Shown here in pieces: positions 37,486 through 45,869 of a DNA stretch of 64,000 bases (positions within the stretch are counted from its first letter, which is position 1; each line of letters starts with the position of its first letter). Origin of the DNA: Oscillospiraceae bacterium. Lineage in GTDB: Bacteria > Bacillota > Clostridia > Oscillospirales > Ruminococcaceae. The notes below the pieces were generated by a model. The model saw nothing but the letters and a program-made list of their open reading frames with translations. It made no database searches and was not told the origin of the DNA. The stretch is from NCBI GenBank assembly GCA_017461565.1, contig JAFTXQ010000015.1, forward strand, positions 1 through 64,000, in the 5' to 3' direction. The translations under genes and the position numbers were made by a program.

Positions 37486-38151
37486 ATGTCAATAAAAGCG
37501 ATAGATATATGCAAGCACTATAATGTAGGCGGTACGCTGGTCCGTGCGCTTGACGGGGTGAGCCTTGATATACTTAAGGGCGAATATGTTACCATCACGG
37601 GGGTCAGCGGCTCGGGAAAATCCACGCTTATGAGCATCCTCGGATGCCTTGATACTCCCACCTCGGGGACATACCTGCTGGATGGCAGCGATGTTTCCTG
37701 CCTTACGGACAGGCAGCTCAGCGGAATACGCAGCAGGAAGATAGGTTTTGTGTTCCAGAGCTTCAATCTTGTGCCGTCGCTGACGGCGGCTGAAAACGTG
37801 GAGCTGCCGCTGATATACCGTGGCGTACCCAAAAATGAGCGCCGCCAACGGGCAAAGGAGGCGCTTGAGATAGTGGGACTTTCCGACCGTGCAAAGCATC
37901 GCCCCTCGGAGATGTCGGGCGGGCAGCAGCAGCGCACCGCCATTGCCCGTGCGATAGCCTCGGACCCATGCATGATACTTGCGGACGAGCCCTGCGGCAA
38001 TCTGGACAGCAGGAACAGCTCAGAGGTGATGGAGATACTTTCGGAGCTTAACCGTCATGGAAAGACCATTGTGATGATAACCCATGACGAGCAGGCGGCA
38101 AAAAAAGCGCAGCGGCTGATACGTATTGCGGACGGAAGAATAGTGACCTGA
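37486..38151 (+). CDS. ABC transporter ATP-binding protein (MacB/LolD type), orphan
   Basis: A 221-aa ATPase. Walker A GVSGSGKST, Q-loop FVFQSFNLVPSLTA, signature MSGGQQQRTAIARAI, Walker B MILADEPCGNLDS and the switch His in MITHD place it in the MacB/LolD group, which works with FtsX-like permeases. No permease gene is adjacent; the next gene is copA with its own promoter. GGGGGAAAG precedes the start. Substrate unknown. Confidence 0.92.
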   Translation: MSIKAIDICKHYNVGGTLVRALDGVSLDILKGEYVTITGVSGSGKSTLMSILGCLDTPTSGTYLLDGSDVSCLTDRQLSGIRSRKIGFVFQSFNLVPSLTAAENVELPLIYRGVPKNERRQRAKEALEIVGLSDRAKHRPSEMSGGQQQRTAIARAIASDPCMILADEPCGNLDSRNSSEVMEILSELNRHGKTIVMITHDEQAAKKAQRLIRIADGRIVT

Positions 38152-38158
38152 CCACTGC

Positions 38159-38214
38159 TTGACAAACCCTTGAAGCCGCTGTATAATAACATTCAGATAA
38201 AAAATTAGAATGTT
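38159..38214 (+). promoter_or_regulatory. copA promoter and downstream inverted repeat
   Basis: TTGACA (38159-38164), 17 bases, TATAAT (38182-38187) is a perfect consensus promoter. AACATTC (38188-38194) and GAATGTT (38208-38214) form a 7-bp inverted repeat over the likely transcription start, a good place for a copper-responsive repressor. Confidence 0.75.
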
Positions 38215-38261
38215 TACTGCGGCTTATTTTCTGCGGTATCAGACGTTCTGAAAGGGATAAG

Positions 38262-40814
38262 ATGAAAAGCAGATTCAATGTTACTGGCATGAGCTGCTCC
38301 GCCTGCTCGGCCCATGTGGAAAAGGCGGTAAAAAAGCTGTCGGGGGTATCTGATGTAAGCGTCAGCCTTATGTCAAACAGCATGACGGTGGAATACGACG
38401 GCATAACTGAAAAGGATATCACAGACGCAGTGGTGAAAGCAGGCTACGGCTGCTCCGTCAAGGGCGAAAGCCCGGCGCCCACGGTGTCTTCGACAGACCG
38501 CAAAAAAGAGGAATCAAGGCAGATGAAGCGCAGGCTGTTCCTGTCTGTGGGATTTCTTGCGGTGCTGATGTATGTTTCAATGGGGCACATGATGGGGGCG
38601 CCGCTCCCGGCGTTTATGACGGGAAACGAGGGCGCTGTTGCCTTCGGATTTACGCAGTTTCTGCTGGTGCTTCCGATAATGTATCTCAACCGCTCTTATT
38701 ATTCAAGGGGTCTTAAAGCGCTGTGGCGCCGCTCGCCCAATATGGACACGCTTATTGCGGTAGGCTCGGCGGCGTCCGTTATCTATGGAATATTCGCAAT
38801 ATACATGATGAGCTACGGTATGGGCATCGGTGATACGGAGCTTGTCCACCGTTATCACATGGACCTTTATTTCGAGGGTGCAGGCACGATCCTAACGCTT
38901 ATCACCGTAGGAAAATACCTTGAGAGCCGCTCCAAAGCAAAGACCGCCGAGGCGCTGGACAAGCTGACGGAGCTTGCCCCGGAAACGGCTGTGGTGGAGC
39001 GTGGCGGAGAGGAGCTTACCGTCCCTGCCTCCGAGATAGCCGTGGGAGATATCTGCATAGTACGCCCCGGTCAGCGCATCCCCGCCGACGGAGTGATAAC
39101 CGAAGGCTCAGCGGCAATTGACGAGTCCGCACTCACGGGAGAGAGCGTGCCTGCCGAAAAGACGGTGGGCGACAGCGTGATGACAGCCTCGGTCAACAGC
39201 AGCGGATTTATTAAATTCCGTGCCGAAAAGGTGGGAGGAGAGACGACCCTTTCCCGCATCATTGAGCTTGTCAGCGACGCTTCTGCTTCAAAGGCGCCCA
39301 TAGCACGCATAGCGGATAAGATCAGCGGTATCTTCGTGCCTGTTGTCATGTCGATAGCAGTGCTTACGTTTGCGATATGGCTTGTTGCAGGGTACGACTT
39401 CACCTTTGCATTGTCCTGTGGAATTTCGGTGCTGGTGATCTCCTGCCCCTGTGCGCTGGGTCTTGCAACGCCCGTGGCTATCATGGCGGGCACAGGCAAG
39501 GGCGCAGAAAACGGAATACTTATCAAATCGGCGACCGCATTGGAAACGCTCCATAAAATAGATACCGTGGTGCTGGACAAGACAGGCACCCTCACCGAGG
39601 GCAGACCCGTCTGCACCGATATAATAGAATACGAGGGCGGCGCATTTGCTGCGGCCTACTCCATCGAAAAGCTGTCGGAGCATCCCGTTTCCGCCGCCAT
39701 AGTATCACAGGGCGGGAAGATGGGTCTTTCGCCCCGTACCGTGACAGGATTTGAGGCGCTTTTCGGCAGAGGAGTTACGGCAAAGCTCGGCGGTGCTTCG
39801 TGGTACGTCGGCAACGAGCGCCTGATGAACGAGAAGAACATTGATATCTCAAAGGCGGCAGCCGATTTCGCACGGCTTTCGGACGAGGGCAAAACAGTGA
39901 TGTACATTGCGGACGCATCTGAGGTAAAGGGCATAGTAGCCGCTGCGGATGTGATAAAGCCGACAAGTCCCGAGGCTGTGAAGCGCTTTAAGGACATGGG
40001 CATTGAGGTAGTGATGCTGACAGGCGACAATCATCGCACTGCCGAGGTCATCCGCAGACAGGCAGGCGTGGACAAAGCCATCGCAGAGGTGCTTCCGACG
40101 GGCAAGGCGGAGCATATTTCGCAGCTTAAGGCTCAGGGAAAGAGCGTTGCCATGGTAGGTGACGGAATAAACGACGCCCCTGCGCTTGCAGGCGCAGATG
40201 TGGGAATAGCTATCGGCGCAGGCGCTGACATCGCAATAGACTCGGCGGACATCGTGCTGATGAAGAGCGATCTGTGCGACGCAGCTTCTGCCATCGCTCT
40301 CGGACGTGCGACGATACGTAACATAAAGCAGAATCTGTTCTGGGCGTTCTTCTACAACACGGTAGGAATACCGCTTGCGGCAGGAGTGCTGTTCATACCG
40401 TTCGGAATAAAGCTTGATCCTATGATCGCCGCAGCGGCTATGAGCTTAAGCTCTTTCTGCGTGGTGACCAATGCGTTGCGCCTCAGATTTTTCAAAGCAA
40501 AGGGTGTGACAGCTTCCCTTGCTGCTGTCACAGAGATACATGAGTGCAGTGTGGATATGAAGCCATCGGCGCCTGTATCAGAGGAGCCTGCCGTATCGCA
40601 GGCAGTCACACGCACTATGCTGATAGATGGTATGATGTGCGGAAAATGCAAGGCGCACGTTGAGCAGGCGCTTAACGCTGTAAGCGGAGTGAGCGCCGAG
40701 GTCATACTCCGTGACAAAAAGGCAGTGGTCACGCTTACGGAGGATGTATCTGACGAGGCGCTTGAAAAAGCCGTCACCGAGGCAGGCTATAAAGTGATTT
40801 CGATAGAAGCTTAA
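38262..40814 (+). CDS. copA: Copper-exporting P-type ATPase with N- and C-terminal metal domains
   Basis: An 850-aa P1B-type ATPase that pumps Cu(I) out of the cell. An N-terminal HMA domain has GMSCSACSAHVE (Cys 12 and 15). Membrane helices include the transport motif SCPCALG (about 395). The phospho-Asp lies in VLDKTGTLTEG, and the conserved HP is in SEHPVSA. The hinge is MVGDGINDAPAL. A second HMA domain at the far C-terminus has DGMMCGKCKAHVE (Cys near 793 and 796), which is uncommon outside some Firmicutes. No CopZ or CsoR gene is adjacent; the C-terminal domain may stand in for a chaperone. Strong own promoter. Confidence 0.96.
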   Translation: MKSRFNVTGMSCSACSAHVEKAVKKLSGVSDVSVSLMSNSMTVEYDGITEKDITDAVVKAGYGCSVKGESPAPTVSSTDRKKEESRQMKRRLFLSVGFLAVLMYVSMGHMMGAPLPAFMTGNEGAVAFGFTQFLLVLPIMYLNRSYYSRGLKALWRRSPNMDTLIAVGSAASVIYGIFAIYMMSYGMGIGDTELVHRYHMDLYFEGAGTILTLITVGKYLESRSKAKTAEALDKLTELAPETAVVERGGEELTVPASEIAVGDICIVRPGQRIPADGVITEGSAAIDESALTGESVPAEKTVGDSVMTASVNSSGFIKFRAEKVGGETTLSRIIELVSDASASKAPIARIADKISGIFVPVVMSIAVLTFAIWLVAGYDFTFALSCGISVLVISCPCALGLATPVAIMAGTGKGAENGILIKSATALETLHKIDTVVLDKTGTLTEGRPVCTDIIEYEGGAFAAAYSIEKLSEHPVSAAIVSQGGKMGLSPRTVTGFEALFGRGVTAKLGGASWYVGNERLMNEKNIDISKAAADFARLSDEGKTVMYIADASEVKGIVAAADVIKPTSPEAVKRFKDMGIEVVMLTGDNHRTAEVIRRQAGVDKAIAEVLPTGKAEHISQLKAQGKSVAMVGDGINDAPALAGADVGIAIGAGADIAIDSADIVLMKSDLCDAASAIALGRATIRNIKQNLFWAFFYNTVGIPLAAGVLFIPFGIKLDPMIAAAAMSLSSFCVVTNALRLRFFKAKGVTASLAAVTEIHECSVDMKPSAPVSEEPAVSQAVTRTMLIDGMMCGKCKAHVEQALNAVSGVSAEVILRDKKAVVTLTEDVSDEALEKAVTEAGYKVISIEA

Positions 40815-40842
40815 AACTGATGATTAAATTGGGTTACACACG

Positions 40843-41457
40843 ATGCAGACTTTTTATTATATCATTCTCGGCGGCAGCGGCATCTATCTTCTGGTGCAGC
40901 TGACTGCGTACATCTTTTACGGAAAGGTATTCTTCGCCAATGCGGGGATACTTTTTGAGCAGCGTAAAAATAAATTTGAGTGGCAGATGGTGTTCCCGAA
41001 GAATCTTGTGCTGCTTGTGGTGTTCCTTTTCAGCACCTCGCTCTTCGGACTTATGATGGATGCGCTGGGAGTAGTGGGCTGGCTCTCGCTGCCGCTTGCG
41101 GCTGTCGGAGGACTGGCAGTGAACTTCATTATTAATATTGCTGTATCGCCGCTTCTGTGCAGACTCAGCAACAGCGGTAGTCCCACCGACGCACAGCTTG
41201 AAGGCGCTGAGGGGACTGCCCTCGAGGAGATAACGGAGGACAGCTACGGAAAGATAGAGGTAAGAAACGGCGGCAGGTGCTACTATTTTGATGCGCTTAC
41301 AGCCAACGGAAACCCTATCAGCGCAGGCGAAAAGGTGATAGTGATATATGCGCAGGAGGGGCTGTGCTTTGTTGAGAGCGAGGCACGCTTCTGCGATGTG
41401 CTTTTCACCGAGGATATGACCTATGCAGAGGTATTGGACGACCGAACGGAGCAATGA
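40843..41457 (+). CDS. NfeD-like membrane protein
   Basis: 204 aa. Three or four hydrophobic segments (about 5-25, 50-70, 75-105) precede a soluble beta-rich tail (about 120-190: GTALEEITEDSYGKIEVRNGGRCYYFDAL...AGEKVIVIYAQEGLCFVE) that looks like the NfeD OB-fold. Family members often pair with SPFH proteins; an SPFH-like gene lies only 19 kb away, and no adjacent one is present. The ribosome site is weak. Its end overlaps the PAP2 gene by 4 bases, so the two are coupled. Confidence 0.7.
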   Translation: MQTFYYIILGGSGIYLLVQLTAYIFYGKVFFANAGILFEQRKNKFEWQMVFPKNLVLLVVFLFSTSLFGLMMDALGVVGWLSLPLAAVGGLAVNFIINIAVSPLLCRLSNSGSPTDAQLEGAEGTALEEITEDSYGKIEVRNGGRCYYFDALTANGNPISAGEKVIVIYAQEGLCFVESEARFCDVLFTEDMTYAEVLDDRTEQ

Positions 41458-42020
41458 TGGAAATAATACAGAACATAGATCAGACGATACTTGATCTGAT
41501 ACATAAAGAGCTTACCTGTTGCTTTCTTGATGCGGTCATGCCTTTTGTGTCCGCACTTGCCAATGCAGGGATCATATTTTTCGCCGCTGCGGGAATCATG
41601 ATGTTTTTCAGGAATTACCGCCGCTGCGCTGTCAATATACTTATGTGCATGGCAGTGGCTGCGGTGGTGGCTAATCTTATCCTTAAGCCGCTTATCGCAA
41701 GAGAGCGCCCCTGCTGGATCAACGAGGAGATACAGCTTCTTGTGGCTGTGCCGCAGGATTATTCGTTCCCATCGGGGCACACGCTGCACTCCTTTATGGT
41801 GGCGACTGTGATAATGATGTATGACAAGCGGATCGGGATACCTTCGCTGGTGCTGGCGGCACTGATCGGTTTTTCAAGGCTGTATCTGTATGTGCATTTT
41901 CCGACCGATGTGCTGTGCGGTGCGCTTCTCGGAGTCGCATTTGCTGTGGGCGGTTATTATCTGCTGCGTTTTGCTCTTAAGAAACTCCCGAAGCTTTCAC
42001 GCTATCTGCCCGAAAGATGA
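41454..42020 (+). CDS. PAP2-family membrane phosphatase
   Basis: 188 aa with about five membrane helices. The three catalytic motifs are KPLIARERP, FPSGHTLHS and SRLYLYVHFPTDV (Lys-Arg-Pro, PSGH, and the Arg/His third motif). It removes phosphate from lipid phosphates such as undecaprenyl diphosphate or phosphatidic acid. It starts within the end of the NfeD-like gene and ends before a terminator at 42058-42098. Confidence 0.9.
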   Translation: MMEIIQNIDQTILDLIHKELTCCFLDAVMPFVSALANAGIIFFAAAGIMMFFRNYRRCAVNILMCMAVAAVVANLILKPLIARERPCWINEEIQLLVAVPQDYSFPSGHTLHSFMVATVIMMYDKRIGIPSLVLAALIGFSRLYLYVHFPTDVLCGALLGVAFAVGGYYLLRFALKKLPKLSRYLPER

Positions 42021-42057
42021 TCAAAGCTAAATCCGATGTGGTACATAATGTATAATG

Positions 42058-42098
42058 AAAAGCTGCTCCTTGTGGAAATTTCTCGGAGCAGCTTTTTC
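42058..42098 (+). terminator. Terminator after the PAP2 gene
   Basis: AAAAGCTGCTCC pairs with GGAGCAGCTTTT around a loop of about 15 bases, followed by T-rich sequence. Confidence 0.75.
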
Positions 42099-42121
42099 TA
42101 AAAAATTTTTAAAATAACCTA

Positions 42122-42150
42122 TTGACAAATTTAAAAGCCTGTGTTATAAT
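42122..42150 (+). promoter_or_regulatory. Consensus sigma-A promoter of the rubrerythrin operon
   Basis: TTGACA (42122-42127), 17 bases, TATAAT (42145-42150), a perfect match. TTATAAT followed by A and a poor second half at the -10 could be part of a PerR-type box, but the match is weak. Confidence 0.88.
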
Positions 42151-42216
42151 AAGATCATCGGAAATCGATAATAATTACTATTTTTAAAATCAATAAATTT
42201 TCAGGAGGAAACAATC

Positions 42217-42768
42217 ATGGCAAAGTATGTATGTCCCGTATGCGGTTATGTTCACGAAGGTCCCGAGGCTCCCGAGAAGTGCCCTCAGTGTGGTGTTCCC
42301 GGCAGCAAGTTCAACGTGATGGAGGCTTCCGAGAAGCTGGTATTCGCTGACGAGCACAGGATCGGCGTAGCAAAGGCAGTAACAGACGCAGAGATCATCG
42401 AGGGTCTGCGTGCAAACTTCATGGGCGAGTGCACAGAGGTTGGTATGTATCTTGCGATGGCTAGAGCTGCGCACAGAGAGGGCTATCCCGAGGTAGGTCT
42501 CTACTACGAGAAGGCTGCATGGGAAGAGGCAGAGCACGCTGCAAAGTTTGCTGAGCTGCTGGGCGAGGTAGTATCCGAGTCCACAAAGGAGAACCTCACT
42601 GCAAGAGTTGCCGCTGAGCACGGCGCAACAGAGGGCAAGCTGATGCTGGCTAAGCGTGCAAAGGAGCTGAACCTCGACGCTATCCACGATACCGTTCACG
42701 AGATGGCAAAGGACGAAGCAAGACACGGCAAGGCATTTGAGGGTCTGCTGAACAGATACTTCAAGTGA
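42217..42768 (+). CDS. Rubrerythrin (reverse type: rubredoxin domain first)
   Basis: A 183-aa peroxide-scavenging protein. The rubredoxin-like domain is N-terminal ([12 protein letters not shown] ... KCPQCGVP, two CxxC pairs), and the diiron ferritin-like domain follows with ExxH-type helices ([12 protein letters not shown] and [12 protein letters not shown]). This domain order is the reverse of classical rubrerythrin. It reduces H2O2 in anaerobes using rubredoxin electrons. AGGAGG precedes the ATG, codon use is strongly biased, and the promoter is consensus, so it should be abundant. The rubredoxin gene follows by 21 bases. Confidence 0.95.
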   Translation: MAKYVCPVCGYVHEGPEAPEKCPQCGVPGSKFNVMEASEKLVFADEHRIGVAKAVTDAEIIEGLRANFMGECTEVGMYLAMARAAHREGYPEVGLYYEKAAWEEAEHAAKFAELLGEVVSESTKENLTARVAAEHGATEGKLMLAKRAKELNLDAIHDTVHEMAKDEARHGKAFEGLLNRYFK

Positions 42769-42789
42769 TCGACGAAAGGAGACATAATT

Positions 42790-42945
42790 ATGGAAAGATA
42801 CATCTGCCCCTGCGGCTATGTTTATGACCCCGAGATAGGCGATCCCGACAGCGGTATCGCTCCGGGAACCAAGTGGGAAGACATCCCCGATGACTGGGTA
42901 TGTCCCGTATGCGGTCTCGGCAAGAGCGATTTCACTGCTGAGTGA
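42790..42945 (+). CDS. Rubredoxin with unusual CPC first knuckle
   Basis: A 51-aa electron carrier, [20 protein letters not shown] then a normal body and [15 protein letters not shown]. The second iron knuckle is the usual CxxCG, but the first is Cys-Pro-Cys-Gly, one residue shorter than the CxxCG of all standard rubredoxins I know. The codons read TGC CCC TGC GGC in an otherwise intact frame. GAAAGGAG lies upstream. It is the likely electron donor to the rubrerythrin before it. Confidence 0.93.
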   Translation: MERYICPCGYVYDPEIGDPDSGIAPGTKWEDIPDDWVCPVCGLGKSDFTAE

Positions 42946-42963
42946 TAAATTGAATTGAAGTAA

Positions 42964-43000
42964 AGAGGGCATTTCTCGATGTGAGAGATGCCCTCTTTTT
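42964..43000 (+). terminator. Terminator of the rubrerythrin operon
   Basis: AGAGGGCATTTCTC pairs with GAGAGATGCCCTCT (one mismatch-type pair) and a five-T run follows. Confidence 0.85.
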
Positions 43001-43101
43001 GTTTTTGTGGCAGATTTGTCTTGTAAATCGCCTTGTAAATGATCTCTGAAAACAGTTCTTTTCACAAGCACCTTGTAAATGCTTTTCTATCTAGTTATAC
43101 A

Positions 43102-43761
43102 TTAATGATTTGCCTTTATACCATCAACTGTTGCAAGCAGATTCAGCAATTCGGGATCGGGCTGCATTTTTGAACGCTCCCTGTAAGTGCAGCATTTGTC
43201 GATCAGGGTGTGGGTGCGTTCCCAGAAATCATCGCTGAATCCCGAAAAGTCAGTGACCTGTTTCAGTGCAGTTATGACAGCGTTTCTGCAAAGCTCACAG
43301 CAGCCTGTGATACCGCTGCGTGAGGCGCTGCCCTGTTCAGGAGCGGGGTTTTTCTTCCCGTTGTTCCTGTTCGCTCCGAAGCGTGGCGGCGCTTTGACCT
43401 CTGCTTGCGTTACAGGAATACATAATGCGGCAATGTGATCTGATAATAATGTCATATATGTTATCATATCATAACAGAAATCGTAGTATGGCTGTGAGTC
43501 GCCGTATTTGTTGTGCTGTAATTCCAGTGCCGCTATTACCGCTGCGTTTGTTTCTTCGGTTCTGAACTCTTCTGCTGTACTCTGCATGGCAGACGAAAAC
43601 GAACGATATAATATTGCGTGGGCGTTATGCGGTTCTGCCTTTAAAGCTTCGGAATACAGCTCAAACGTCTCTTTATAATTTTTTAAGCTGAATGCAGAAT
43701 CTGCATTTTTCAGTATATTTGCGTTTGTGTCAGAGTGGTTGATCTCTATTGCTTTTTCCAT
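43102..43761 (-). CDS. TPR-like protein of unknown function
   Basis: 219 aa. An N-terminal TPR-like helical pair (ADSAFSLKNYKETFELYSEALKAEPHNAHAILYRSFS, about 18-54) is followed by a longer helical region. A basic linker (RFGANRNNGKKNP) comes next, then a Cys-containing helix (GCCELCRNA). No signal peptide or membrane segment. GAGGT precedes the ATG. It stands alone. A scaffold or regulator role is only suggested by the TPR. Confidence 0.65.
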   Translation of the reverse strand: MEKAIEINHSDTNANILKNADSAFSLKNYKETFELYSEALKAEPHNAHAILYRSFSSAMQSTAEEFRTEETNAAVIAALELQHNKYGDSQPYYDFCYDMITYMTLLSDHIAALCIPVTQAEVKAPPRFGANRNNGKKNPAPEQGSASRSGITGCCELCRNAVITALKQVTDFSGFSDDFWERTHTLIDKCCTYRERSKMQPDPELLNLLATVDGIKANH

Positions 43762-43909
43762 ATTACATACCTCAAAAAAATATATGTATTCACACTAAAA
43801 GGTTTCTTTCATATTATAACTCGAAATAAGTATTTTGTCAAGTGAATTTCATCTTATAATATGTTTATTATACCTGTAAGGGATTGTAAAATAAACTGAG
43901 GTGATAAAA

Positions 43910-44242
43910 ATGTATGTTGATTATAAAGAGCTTGGAAAGAGGATTGCAGCACGGCGCAGAGAACTGGGGCTTAAACAGTCGCAGGTAAACGAAATGGCAG
44001 GATTGAGCGACAAGTATCTTTCTAATATCGAGCGTGCGACATCTGTGCTTAGTGTAGATGTGCTGATGAGATTGTGTTCGGTACTGGATACTACGCCCGA
44101 TCATCTGCTTCTTGGGACGACAGCGAATGTCAGCCCTAAGGATTATCAGAAGAATATAATCTCAAAAACAGAAGCGATGTCACAGGAACAGTTGAAATTG
44201 CTTATGAGTCTTCTTGACTGGATCATTTCTATGAAATTATAG
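43910..44242 (+). CDS. XRE-family transcriptional regulator
   Basis: 110 aa. A helix-turn-helix of the Cro/C1 type fills residues 4-62 (LGKRIAARRRELGLKQSQVNEMAGLSDKYLSNIERATSV...). A short C-terminal helical tail follows. The ATG at 43910 has GAGGTG upstream; a GTG at 43901 is inside that site. It may control the FecR genes that follow on the same strand, but no operator was found. Confidence 0.85.
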   Translation: MYVDYKELGKRIAARRRELGLKQSQVNEMAGLSDKYLSNIERATSVLSVDVLMRLCSVLDTTPDHLLLGTTANVSPKDYQKNIISKTEAMSQEQLKLLMSLLDWIISMKL

Positions 44243-44353
44243 CGTGCCGCTCCGCAGGGCGCACCCAACGTTCCGGGAAGCTCTGATGCTCTTGCTTTTT
44301 CTGATATGTTATGATATAATTTGTTGAATATAAAAAACAAAAGAGGACATATT

Positions 44354-45847
44354 ATGAAGAAATTTATCATACCCGCAGCAGCTGCAGCTGCTGCCATAAT
44401 AGCTGCGGTAGTTATCATAGTTCTTGCGGTCGGCGGAAAAGAAGACGTGTACCGTCTTATCAAGGTCAACAGCTTTGAGGGCGCAGTCACCGTTCAGCGT
44501 GGGGAAAAGATGGACGCTTTCGAGGGGCTCCAGCTTGTTTCGGAGGATCTTGTAGAGGTCGGAAATCAGTCGCTTTTAGAGCTTCTTGCCGACAGCGACA
44601 AGCACATCGTGGCAGAAGCGGACACCGCCTTCAGGCTTCATTCCACTGGCACCGAGACCAGCGGAAATATCACTATCGACCTGCTTTACGGAAAGTCCCT
44701 CTTCACTATCGAAAACAAGCTTCCTGAAGGCTCTGCCTTTGAGGTGAACACACCAAACGCTTCGCTCAGCGTCAGAGGAACGATCTTTTCTGTGGAATAT
44801 ATTATCAAAGAAAGAAAAACGATAGTCGAGGTTACAGAGGGAATCGTTGCCGTTACATATAGGGACGGTGTAAAAACGCTTGAAAAGGGCGATGTGATCG
44901 TAATCAAGGACGTTGACGGAGAAATTGTTGTTGAAACGGAGAACGGCGCTGAAAATGCAGAGGCAACGCTCGATAGCTCGGAAATTTCCATAACGGAAAC
45001 ACAGGATACTTCAGATATGACTTCTGAAACGGCGAGCGGAATTACCGCAGAAACAGGTGGAGCGGTAGTTGATGAACCCGAGACCGACACTGCTGTAACC
45101 GAAACAGACACAACGGAAAGCGCTCCGACCGAAGCAGTAACAACGGAAAGCGCTTCAACCGAAACGGTCACAACGGAAAGCACTCCGACCGAAACGGTCA
45201 CAACGGAAAGTGCTCCGACCGAAACAGTCACAACGGAAGTTGCCGAAACCGAAACGGCAGAGGTAATGGATGAGGAAGATTGGAACACATACTGGAATCT
45301 GCTCTTTTCCATCGGCCGAGAATATCAATTGACAGGCGATGACAGCTATGGGTCACTTGGCGCAAGAAACTGGTCTATGTTCATGGGACATCAAGAAAAC
45401 CACATAACGTTGGGTATTTCACATGAAGATGCACATTATCGTGAAGACAGAGATGCGGGTGATAATCCTTATCTGTGCGATACACTCAACGACCTTAAGC
45501 CTTATGTAGAGGCACATATCGATGAAGCAAATGCTTACTTTGAAAAGAACAGGAATGAAGCGATCCGAAGATATAAAGAAGGCGAAGATGGCTGGGCCAT
45601 GGAAGAAGAGGTGGACTGGTTTCCTGAAACGATTACGATGAAGACCGAAGCCGGCACTTTTAGGCTGAATATATCGCACGTGGATATCAATTTGTCAATG
45701 AGCGGAACCAACACAAACGGCAGTATATCAACAGACGACCTGATCTCCGATTATTTTATTGAAACGCTTGATACAGGCGAGGAAATGATCAATTACTGCA
45801 ATGCGGTCAATTTTAATTTCTATGGCGCTATTGAAAAGATATCATAA
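44354..45847 (+). CDS. FecR-domain membrane-anchored protein, copy 1
   Basis: A 497-aa protein with one N-terminal membrane segment (MKKFIIPAAAAAAAIIAAVVIIVLAVGG) and an external FecR domain (about 35-190: VNSFEGAVTVQRG ... ASLSVRGTIFSVEY ... VEVTEGIVAV). A Thr/Glu-rich region carries a 10-residue repeat (TTESAPTETV, about four copies), then a unique C-terminal domain (DEEDWNTYWNLLFSIGREYQ...). Classical FecR senses an outer-membrane receptor and controls a sigma factor; no sigma factor is nearby. The FecR part is nearly identical to copy 2 even in DNA, showing recent duplication or gene conversion. The true start has AGAGGA; an upstream in-frame codon at 44321 does not. Confidence 0.85.
   Translation: MKKFIIPAAAAAAAIIAAVVIIVLAVGGKEDVYRLIKVNSFEGAVTVQRGEKMDAFEGLQLVSEDLVEVGNQSLLELLADSDKHIVAEADTAFRLHSTGTETSGNITIDLLYGKSLFTIENKLPEGSAFEVNTPNASLSVRGTIFSVEYIIKERKTIVEVTEGIVAVTYRDGVKTLEKGDVIVIKDVDGEIVVETENGAENAEATLDSSEISITETQDTSDMTSETASGITAETGGAVVDEPETDTAVTETDTTESAPTEAVTTESASTETVTTESTPTETVTTESAPTETVTTEVAETETAEVMDEEDWNTYWNLLFSIGREYQLTGDDSYGSLGARNWSMFMGHQENHITLGISHEDAHYREDRDAGDNPYLCDTLNDLKPYVEAHIDEANAYFEKNRNEAIRRYKEGEDGWAMEEEVDWFPETITMKTEAGTFRLNISHVDINLSMSGTNTNGSISTDDLISDYFIETLDTGEEMINYCNAVNFNFYGAIEKIS
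45110..45239 (+). repeat. 30-bp tandem repeat in FecR copy 1
   Basis: ACAACGGAAAG begins units at 45110, 45140, 45170, 45200 and a partial one at 45230. Each full unit encodes ten residues rich in Thr and Glu, with changes mostly at third positions. Confidence 0.85.
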
Positions 45848-45869
45848 ATCAACTTGAAAGGAATAAAAA

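Noticed and set aside
42141..42190. PerR box at the rubrerythrin promoter
   Set aside because: Only the left half matches TTATAAT; the right half has several mismatches.
44686..45312. 208-aa minus-strand Ser/Val repeat protein opposite FecR copy 1
   Set aside because: Produced by reading the Thr/Glu repeat of the real gene backwards.
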